Assembly: GCA_030683195.1 (NCBI GenBank)
Contig: JAUXQA010000414.1
Span: 1 to 11,864 of the forward strand
Origin: Rhodoferax sp.
GTDB lineage: Bacteria; Pseudomonadota; Gammaproteobacteria; Burkholderiales; Burkholderiaceae_C
Direction of reading: 5' to 3'
Length of the DNA: 11,864 nt
Shown here in pieces: positions 6,978 through 11,864 of this stretch (position 1 is its first letter; every line of letters begins with the position of its first letter). The notes under the pieces are model-generated. The model ran no database searches, was not told the origin of the DNA, and was given only the letters and a program-made list of their open reading frames with translations. Both the position numbers and the translations under genes were made by a program.

Positions 6978-7093
6978 GCGGGGTCCAGGTAGGGCGCGAT
7001 TGTAAAAGTCACCTGAACACGGGAGACATCCCCAATGACCCGGCCCCTCCAGGCGGTGGGATACTCGGCCCACTTGATCTTGATGTAGCCCAT
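6974..7093 (-). CDS. Candidate 39-codon ORF coupled to the carboxypeptidase gene
   Basis: This short minus-strand ORF starts MGYIKIKWAEYP and ends APYLDPA. Its TGA overlaps the carboxypeptidase ATG as ATGA, the classic four-base overlap of coupled genes. About 30 of 39 codons end in G or C, matching neighbouring genes, and the composition is protein-like (mixed hydrophobic, basic and aromatic residues). Against it, no good Shine-Dalgarno sequence precedes the ATG, and its 5' end lies only 26 nt from the divergent lipoprotein start, leaving little room for a promoter. It could be a real small protein, a leader peptide controlling the carboxypeptidase, or the remnant of a longer gene. I recognise no family. 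Confidence 0.4.
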   Translation of the reverse strand: MGYIKIKWAEYPTAWRGRVIGDVSRVQVTFTIAPYLDPA

Positions 7094-7107
7094 TTTGGCT
7101 TGTTGAT

Positions 7108-7113
7108 AGGAGA
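7108..7113 (+). promoter_or_regulatory. Ribosome binding site of the lipoprotein hydrolase gene
   Basis: AGGAGA lies 6 nt before ATG 7120, a near-ideal Shine-Dalgarno sequence that fixes this start over the in-frame ATG at 7138. I found no convincing -35/-10 pair in the 142-nt divergent gap (6978-7119). Confidence 0.75.
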
Positions 7114-7119
7114 CTTGGT

Positions 7120-8514
7120 ATGTTGAGAAGACTGTTTATGGGCACTAGCGCAGCGCTGGTGCTGGCGCTGTCGGGCTGCGCTTACGGGCCAAAGGCGCGC
7201 GAGGATGTGCCACCGATTGTGTTTGTGCATGGCAACGGGGACACGGCGGCCTTGTGGCAGACGACCTTGTGGCGATTTGAATCCAATGGCTGGCCGCGCG
7301 ACCGCCTGTTTGCCGTGCAACAGCCCTACCCGTTGGCGCGTGATGACGACAGCAAAGAGCAGCCGGGGCGTAACTCCAGCGCCGAGCACATGGCTTTTTT
7401 GAAAGCCGAAGTTGACAAAGTGCTGGCCCAAACCGGTGCCAAGCAGGTGGTGCTGGTGGGCAACTCGCGCGGGGGCTACGCCATTCGCAATTACATCCAG
7501 AACGGCGGAGGCGCCCAAACCGTGAGCCACGCGGTGCTGGGTGGCACACCCAACCATGGCGTGTGGTCGATTCCGGGATTCAGGGAAGGCAGCGAGTTCT
7601 CGGGCACCGGCGCCCTGCTCAAGCGCTTGAACGCACCGCGCAATGCGGCGGGTGACGAGGTCGATGGCCCGGTCAAATGGCTCACGATCCGCTCCGACAA
7701 CAACGACAAGTTCTCGCAACCTGAGGGCGATTGGATCGGTGCCAAGGGCAAACCCACCGGCGTGGGCTTTGATAACCCGGCGCTCAAGGGCGCCGAGAAC
7801 ATCGTGTTGACCCGGGCCGACCACCGCGAAACCTCCTACTCCCCGGCCGCGTTTGACGCCACCTACCGCTTCATCACCGGCACGGCGCCCACCTCCCCCC
7901 GGATTTGGCCCGAACTGAACCTGGTGCTGGACGGCGTCGTCACCGGCATGGGATTGAGGCCCGGCGACAACACCACCGGCAGTTACACCAATAACCTGCC
8001 CGTGCCCAAAGCGCAGGTGGAGGTGTATGCCGTGGACAGCCAAAGTGGTTTGCGCCAGGGCGGCTCGGTGCATGCCAAAGCCGTGGGCGCAGATGGGCGC
8101 TGGGGCCCGTTCAAGGGAACGTCGGGCGTGCCTTATGAATTTGTCATCAAGGCCCCCGGCTACGCCACCACCCACATCTACCGCAGCCCGTTCCCGCGGG
8201 GCAGCAACCTCGTGCACCTGAAGCCTGAGCGCATTCTGGACGCCGACTTGCCCGCGTTCTCGATTGTTCACATGGTGCGCCCACGCGGGTACCTCGACCC
8301 CACTACGCATCACCTGGCGTTTGACGGCCAGTCACCCCCGCCCGGCATTCCGGTGGCACGGGTGGGCGGTCTGGCTTCGAGCAAGATCACCTTGCCCAAG
8401 CTGGAGAACCGGGCTATCAAGGCCGAGTTTCATGGTGCGGACGTGGAGCGCATCGTCGGGCGCACCTGGCCGGCCAAGGAGAACCATGTGGTGGTGCTGG
8501 AAGTCACCCAGTAA
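7120..8514 (+). CDS. Lipoprotein alpha/beta hydrolase, AFL-like lipase/esterase
   Basis: A 464-residue product. Residues 1-19 are a lipoprotein signal (LALSGC) with C20 as the lipidated residue and Ala at +2, predicting outer-membrane anchoring. Residues about 30-255 form an alpha/beta-hydrolase fold: oxyanion-region FVHGNGD (H37), nucleophile S116 in GNSRGG, likely acid D193 (IRSDNNDKF) and likely catalytic H235 (TRADHRE). Residues about 260-464 are beta-rich, with a transthyretin-like stretch at about 285-370 (VPKAQVEVYAVD, APGYATTHIYR). This layout recalls the Archaeoglobus AFL lipase, which carries a C-terminal lipid-binding beta domain; that assignment is inferred. Probable role: hydrolysis of lipid or ester substrates at the cell surface. 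It is transcribed divergently from the carboxypeptidase cluster and stands alone, followed by a dispersed repeat. Confidence 0.88.
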   Translation: MLRRLFMGTSAALVLALSGCAYGPKAREDVPPIVFVHGNGDTAALWQTTLWRFESNGWPRDRLFAVQQPYPLARDDDSKEQPGRNSSAEHMAFLKAEVDKVLAQTGAKQVVLVGNSRGGYAIRNYIQNGGGAQTVSHAVLGGTPNHGVWSIPGFREGSEFSGTGALLKRLNAPRNAAGDEVDGPVKWLTIRSDNNDKFSQPEGDWIGAKGKPTGVGFDNPALKGAENIVLTRADHRETSYSPAAFDATYRFITGTAPTSPRIWPELNLVLDGVVTGMGLRPGDNTTGSYTNNLPVPKAQVEVYAVDSQSGLRQGGSVHAKAVGADGRWGPFKGTSGVPYEFVIKAPGYATTHIYRSPFPRGSNLVHLKPERILDADLPAFSIVHMVRPRGYLDPTTHHLAFDGQSPPPGIPVARVGGLASSKITLPKLENRAIKAEFHGADVERIVGRTWPAKENHVVVLEVTQ

Positions 8515-8540
8515 GCCGAAAACGAAGGGTTTTGAAGTAA

Positions 8541-8600
8541 TTCAAGCCTTTCAGGCCTCCAGCCGGCGTATTGATTGCCTGAGGCGCTATCAATATAAAA
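8541..8600 (+). repeat. Dispersed palindromic repeat, copy B (downstream of lipoprotein hydrolase)
   Basis: It begins 27 nt after the hydrolase stop and carries the same cores as copy A (AGCCGGCGTAT at 8561-8571 and ATTGCCTGA at 8574-8582) in the same orientation relative to the preceding gene. CAGGC (8552-8556) pairs with GCCTG (8577-8581). The first pair is C-G here and U-G in copy A, so the stem is kept. The tail GCGCTATCAATATAAAAC corresponds loosely to the AT palindrome of copy A. Confidence 0.65.
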
Positions 8601-8628
8601 CAAACCACCTCAACACAAGGGGCTCCGG

Positions 8629-8634
8629 GATAAT
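8629..8634 (+). promoter_or_regulatory. Possible -10 element very close to the helicase start
   Basis: GATAAT ends 6 nt before ATG 8641. If it is a -10 box, transcription would begin at or next to the start codon, giving a leaderless or nearly leaderless mRNA. No recognisable -35 stands 16-18 nt upstream and there is no purine-rich Shine-Dalgarno sequence other than GGGG, so support is limited. Confidence 0.25.
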
Positions 8635-8640
8635 CGGGGC

Positions 8641-10095
8641 ATGAGTATCAATGAATCCCCCGCAGCCCCGGCTGCCACTACCGCCCCTTCTTCCACCCCA
8701 TCACCCACCACCACGGCGCCAGGCCAGCGCTTTGAGTCGCTGCCCCTGAACCCGGCCACCCTGGCCAACCTGGCGCAGCTCGGCTACCTGGAGATGACAC
8801 CCATCCAGGCCAAGAGCCTGCCCATCGCCCTCTCCGGCAAAGACATGATCGCCCAGGCCCAAACCGGCAGCGGCAAGACCGCAGCCTTCGCCCTGGCCTT
8901 GCTGGACCGCCTGAACCCGCGCCGTTTTGCAGTGCAAGCGCTGGTGCTGTGCCCTACCCGCGAGCTGGCGGACCAGGTGACGGTGGAGATTCGCCGCTTG
9001 GCGCGCGCTACCGACAACGTCAAGGTCGTCACCCTGTGTGGCGGCGTGGCCTTGCGCGGCCAGCGCGCCTCACTGGAGCAAGGCGCGCACATTGTGGTGG
9101 GCACGCCCGGGCGCATCATGGACCATCTGGAGCGCGAGTACCTCAATCTGGAGGCCCTCAACACCCTGGTGCTTGATGAGGCCGACCGCATGCTGGACAT
9201 GGGCTTTTTTGACGACATTGCCACCGTCACCAAACAATGCCCAAAAGAACGCCAGACCCTGCTGTTTTCGGCCACGTACCCCGAGGGGATTGAGAAACTG
9301 GCCAAACAGTTCATGCGCGAGCCGGTGCAAATCAAGGTCGAGGCCACCGTGGCCCAGGGCCTGATTGAAGAACGCTTTTATGAGGTGACCCGCCACACCC
9401 GGCTGGCCACCGTGGCGCAGTTGCTCAACCACTTTCGCCCCATCAGCACGCTGGCGTTTTGCAACACCAAGCAGCAATGCAAAGACCTGGTGACTTACCT
9501 GCAAGAACAAGGTTTCAACGCCTTGGCGCTGTACGGTGAGCTGGAGCAGCGTGAGCGTGACCAGGTGCTGGCGCAGTTTGCCAACCGCAGTTGCTCGGTG
9601 CTGGTGGCCACCGACGTGGCCTCACGGGGGCTGGACATCACGCAACTGGAGGCGGTGATCAATGTGGACATCACCCCGGACGCCGAAGTACACGTGCACC
9701 GCATTGGCCGCACCGGCCGGGCGGGAGAGTCGGGTCTGGCATTGAGCCTGGCCTCCATGAACGAGATGGGTTTTGTCGGCAAGATCGAGCAGTACCAAAA
9801 GCGCGAATCCGTCTGGCACAAGGTCGATGAGTTGCTGCCCACCGGCAGCGGCCCGCTGCTGCCACCGATGGTGACGCTACAAATTCTGGGCGGCCGCAAG
9901 GAAAAGATTCGCCCCGGCGACGTGCTGGGAGCACTCACGGCGGACGCGGGCTACTCCCGTGAGCAAATAGGCAAGATCAACGTGACCGAGTTCACCACCT
10001 TTGTGGCGGTGAAGCGCGACATCGCGCAAGAGGCCATGCACAAGCTCAATGCCGGCAAGGTCAAGGGCAAGAGCGTGCGGGTGCGGTTGCTCTGA
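8641..10095 (+). CDS. dbpA: ATP-dependent RNA helicase, DbpA family
   Basis: A 484-residue DEAD-box helicase, slightly longer than E. coli DbpA because of a Pro/Thr/Ser-rich N-terminal tail (residues 1-28). Visible motifs: Q-motif around F31-Q56, Walker A AQTGSGKT (73-80), PTRELA, GG and TPGR, DEAD (179-182), SAT (210-212), ATDVASRGLD and HRIGRTGR (353-360). The C-terminal domain (about 405-484, LQILGGRKEKIRPGD through VAVKRDIAQEAM) matches the DbpA RNA-binding domain, which recognises hairpin 92 of 23S rRNA, rather than the basic tails of RhlE or SrmB. Known role of the family: 50S ribosomal subunit assembly in the cytoplasm. It appears to be transcribed alone. Confidence 0.95.
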   Translation: MSINESPAAPAATTAPSSTPSPTTTAPGQRFESLPLNPATLANLAQLGYLEMTPIQAKSLPIALSGKDMIAQAQTGSGKTAAFALALLDRLNPRRFAVQALVLCPTRELADQVTVEIRRLARATDNVKVVTLCGGVALRGQRASLEQGAHIVVGTPGRIMDHLEREYLNLEALNTLVLDEADRMLDMGFFDDIATVTKQCPKERQTLLFSATYPEGIEKLAKQFMREPVQIKVEATVAQGLIEERFYEVTRHTRLATVAQLLNHFRPISTLAFCNTKQQCKDLVTYLQEQGFNALALYGELEQRERDQVLAQFANRSCSVLVATDVASRGLDITQLEAVINVDITPDAEVHVHRIGRTGRAGESGLALSLASMNEMGFVGKIEQYQKRESVWHKVDELLPTGSGPLLPPMVTLQILGGRKEKIRPGDVLGALTADAGYSREQIGKINVTEFTTFVAVKRDIAQEAMHKLNAGKVKGKSVRVRLL

Positions 10096-10190
10096 ACCGG
10101 TCCGGGGGTAACCCGTGTCAGGCAAACACCTACAGACGTTGCAGCCATCTCCTGACTTCAGTTCCTGGGGTGGCGCGATAAAGTTCTCCC

Positions 10191-10216
10191 AGGCGCCAAA
10201 GAATCATTTGGCGCCT
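10191..10216 (+). promoter_or_regulatory. Strong hairpin between dbpA and the small protein gene
   Basis: AGGCGCCAAA (10191-10200) and TTTGGCGCCT (10207-10216) are perfect 10-bp arms around the 6-nt loop GAATCA. CTTTC follows, too short a T-run for a standard intrinsic terminator, though it may still end the helicase transcript. Lying only 8 nt before the GGAG ribosome site of the next gene, it could instead be a 5' leader structure affecting that gene. Confidence 0.6.
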
Positions 10217-10235
10217 CTTTCACCGGAGAATTCAG

Positions 10236-10472
10236 ATGTCACATACCGCTATTGCCCTCAATCCCTTCAGCTTGATGATGGAACCAGAACGGGTACTGCA
10301 GACCATGGAACGGTCACAGCAGTTGCGCGGGTTGCGTCGCCACAAGCTGCGCCCTCTGGACAAGCCGCTGATCCCTTACACCGATGAGGCCTTGGCCAGC
10401 CGGGCCGCGTTTGACGCTGAGTTGGATGCGCAGGACCGCCGGCAGCACGCTGCGGCCTACCGCCTCAACTGA
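10236..10472 (+). CDS. Small protein of unknown function (78 aa)
   Basis: ATG 10236 follows a good Shine-Dalgarno sequence (CCGGAG, 7 nt spacing), which supports real expression. The product is hydrophilic and mostly helical by composition, with no signal peptide or membrane segment, so it is probably cytoplasmic. The N-terminal part contains NPFSLMMEPERVLQTME; the middle is basic with the motif LRPLDKPLIP; the C-terminal third is rich in Ala, Asp, Glu and Arg (DAELDAQDRRQ). Proteins with this N-terminus and the PLDKPLIP motif seem to me to recur in Comamonadaceae, but I know no function. It sits alone between the helicase and alkB-type genes, with hairpins on both sides. Confidence 0.75.
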   Translation: MSHTAIALNPFSLMMEPERVLQTMERSQQLRGLRRHKLRPLDKPLIPYTDEALASRAAFDAELDAQDRRQHAAAYRLN

Positions 10473-10485
10473 GCCGGGCCCTTTC

Positions 10486-10515
10486 ACCCGCTCAGCCGGG
10501 TTTAGGGGGTTTTCT
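10486..10515 (+). terminator. Weak intrinsic terminator candidate after the small protein gene
   Basis: ACCCG (10486-10490) and CGGGT (10497-10501) form a short stem around CTCAGC, followed by TTAGGGGGTTTTCTT. The stem is only 5 bp and the T-rich stretch is interrupted by Gs, so this is tentative. The interval before the next start (10516-10547) holds no clear -35/-10 pair. Confidence 0.35.
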
Positions 10516-10547
10516 TGCGGCAGATTTTCCCCCAAAATGGGCGCACC

Positions 10548-11747
10548 ATGCCCCAACCTCTCTCACCGCCCAGTGCAGCCGCTCCCTACAGGGACCGCAA
10601 ACGCTACGCGTGGCTGCTGTCCTTGCTGGTGCCCTGCACCGTGGGCTTTGGCCCGGCCTTGATGATGGCCAGCGGCGACCCGCGCAGCCTGTGGATTCCG
10701 GTGGCCTTCTTCTATCTGGTTGCCCCGTTGTTGGACTGGCTGCTGGGTGAAGACCTGAGCAACCCTCCCGAGAGTGCGGTCCCCAAACTGGATGCCGACC
10801 CCTACTACCGCTGGATCACCTACCTGCTGGTCCCCATCCTGTGGAGTGCATTCATCTTCAGCGCCTGGTTTGTGGCGCATTACAGCCTGCCTTGGCATGG
10901 CGTGTTGGCCATGGTACTGATCACCGGCTCGGTGGGCGGTTTTTGCATCAACCTGAGCCATGAACTCGGCCACAAAAACACGACTCTGGAGCGGTGGCTG
11001 GCCAAGATCATCCTGGCACCGACGGGCTACGGCCACTTCTTCATCGAACACAACCGGGGCCACCACCGCGACGTGGCCACGCCGCTGGACCCCGCATCCT
11101 CGCGCATGGGCGAATCCATCTACCGTTTTGTCTTGCGGGAAATGCCGGGCGCATTGAAGCGGGCCTGGACGCTGGAGACGACCCGGTTGAGGCGCAACGG
11201 CCAAGCGGTGTGGTCCTTGCAGAACGAAATTTTGCAGCCGGCCCTGATTACGGTGCTGCTGTGGAGCGCGCTTGTCGTTTGGCTGGGCCCGCAGATTTTG
11301 GTGTTTTTGGTGGTGGCGTCGTTCTGGTCGAATTTTCAGCTGACCTCGGCCAACTACATCGAACACTACGGCTTGCTGCGCCAGGAGCGCGCTCCCGGTA
11401 AATACGAGGTGTGCCAGCCCCACCACTCCTGGAACAGCAACCACATCTTCTCCAACTGGGCGCTGTTTCACCTGCAGCGCCACTCGGACCACCACGCGCA
11501 CCCTTTGCGCCGCTACCAGTCACTGCGTCACTTTGACAATCTGCCGCGCCTGCCCAGCGGTTACTTTGGCATGTTCACCGTGGCCTACATTCCACCGCTG
11601 TGGCGCTGGGTGATGGACGAGCGTCTGCTGGGTGTGGTGGGGCGCGACGCAGCCCGCATCAACCTCGACCCGCGCCAGCGCGAGGCGCTGATCCGCCGGT
11701 ATCAACTGAGGGATGCTGCCGCGCCAAACGCTGCCAGGATAGTTTGA
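10548..11747 (+). CDS. alkB: AlkB-type integral-membrane alkane 1-monooxygenase
   Basis: A 399-residue non-haem di-iron hydroxylase of the inner membrane that oxidises terminal methyl groups of alkanes or related chains. All diagnostic histidine motifs are present: HELGH (H138, E139, H142), EHNRGHH (167-173) and LQRHSDHHA (H312, H315, H316), plus NYIEHYG (269-275). The family motif GEDLSNPPE is also found. Hydrophobic segments lie near residues 20-39, 47-65, 90-108, 113-133 and 232-265, fitting the usual six-helix topology. No rubredoxin domain is fused at the C-terminus, so electrons must come from a rubredoxin and reductase encoded elsewhere. A TTG start 11 codons upstream (10515) is possible, but ATG 10548 gives the typical N-terminus. 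There is no good Shine-Dalgarno sequence. Chain-length preference cannot be read from the sequence. Confidence 0.95.
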   Translation: MPQPLSPPSAAAPYRDRKRYAWLLSLLVPCTVGFGPALMMASGDPRSLWIPVAFFYLVAPLLDWLLGEDLSNPPESAVPKLDADPYYRWITYLLVPILWSAFIFSAWFVAHYSLPWHGVLAMVLITGSVGGFCINLSHELGHKNTTLERWLAKIILAPTGYGHFFIEHNRGHHRDVATPLDPASSRMGESIYRFVLREMPGALKRAWTLETTRLRRNGQAVWSLQNEILQPALITVLLWSALVVWLGPQILVFLVVASFWSNFQLTSANYIEHYGLLRQERAPGKYEVCQPHHSWNSNHIFSNWALFHLQRHSDHHAHPLRRYQSLRHFDNLPRLPSGYFGMFTVAYIPPLWRWVMDERLLGVVGRDAARINLDPRQREALIRRYQLRDAAAPNAARIV

Positions 11748-11770
11748 ACCCGGGCTGAACCGACTGGGGT

Positions 11771-11804
11771 AACCAAGGCTGCGCTTTGGGTTTTGGCTTT
11801 GGTT
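11771..11804. terminator. Possible bidirectional hairpin between convergent genes
   Basis: AACCAA (11771-11776) is complementary to TTGGTT (11799-11804) across a 22-nt spacer, and partial extra pairing is possible inside. It lies between the alkB-type gene and the convergent gene at the right edge, where a shared terminator would be expected, but no T-run follows on either strand. Confidence 0.25.
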
Positions 11805-11813
11805 GTGGTCCGC

Positions 11814-11864
11814 CTATTTGACGAGCGCCGCAGCCGCGCGCAACTTGTCTTTTTTGCTGGGCCG
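11814..11864 (-). CDS. C-terminal 16 codons of an unidentified gene (truncated by window edge)
   Basis: Reading the minus strand from the right edge, one frame gives RPSKKDKLRAAAALVK followed by TAG at 11816-11814. The lysine-rich then alanine-rich ending and the G/C-ending codons look like a genuine protein C-terminus convergent with the alkB-type gene. Too little is present to name a family; the frame is chosen on composition only. Confidence 0.45.
   Translation of the reverse strand, partial: RPSKKDKLRAAAALVK

Noticed and set aside
5979..6992. Plus-strand frame of 337 codons opposite the carboxypeptidase
   Set aside because: Antisense to a complete M14 active site; no start signal and no recognisable domain.
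6978..7145. N-terminal extension of the carboxypeptidase to ATG 7145
   Set aside because: The extension would overlap the signal-peptide region of the divergent lipoprotein gene and does not resemble the family N-terminus.
7009..8313. Long minus-strand open frame (434 codons) opposite the lipoprotein hydrolase
   Set aside because: It mirrors a gene with clear lipobox and catalytic motifs; its translation is rich in R, G, H and A, as antisense of high-GC genes usually is, and shows no domain.
10515..10547. TTG start extending the alkB-type product by 11 residues
   Set aside because: No ribosome site suits TTG 10515 better, and the extra residues add nothing recognisable; ATG 10548 gives a standard-length protein.
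10563..11501. Minus-strand frame of 312 codons opposite the alkB-type gene
   Set aside because: Composition is antisense-like (H, Q, V, G rich), while the plus strand has every AlkB histidine box.

Overview
The window is high-GC DNA that reads like a betaproteobacterium of the Comamonadaceae (Rhodoferax/Polaromonas-type). That placement is an inference from base composition, from the gene set (AlkB alkane hydroxylase, DbpA-type helicase, 7TMR-DISM sensor kinase, AFL-like lipoprotein lipase), and from a short palindromic repeat placed after gene ends, a kind I associate with this family. Eight complete genes, two edge-truncated genes and one candidate 39-codon ORF are supported. No rRNA, tRNA, CRISPR array, transposase or phage gene was seen.

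Left part (1-7093), all on the minus strand. In transcription order there is a candidate 39-codon ORF whose stop overlaps the next start (ATGA), a cytosolic M14-family zinc carboxypeptidase, a small exported protein of unknown function 6 nt later, a 7TMR-DISM histidine kinase, and an OmpR-type response regulator that overlaps the kinase gene by 16 nt. After a 278-nt gap comes a large kexin-like S8 protease with a P-domain, an RTX segment and adhesin-type repeats, cut by the left edge. The gap holds a dispersed repeat, two inverted repeats and a two-copy 10-bp-period direct repeat. The direct repeat overlaps a plausible -35 box of the protease gene and is a good candidate operator for the adjacent response regulator. 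I read the block as a possible peptide/protease signalling locus; this is a hypothesis.

Middle (7120-10095), plus strand. A divergent outer-membrane lipoprotein with an alpha/beta-hydrolase (lipase/esterase) domain is followed by a second copy of the dispersed repeat, then a DbpA-family DEAD-box RNA helicase for 50S ribosome assembly.

Right part (10096-11864). A strong hairpin precedes a 78-residue conserved-looking small protein. Next is a complete AlkB-type membrane alkane/fatty-acyl hydroxylase with all its histidine boxes. Last are 16 C-terminal codons of a convergent minus-strand gene cut by the right edge.
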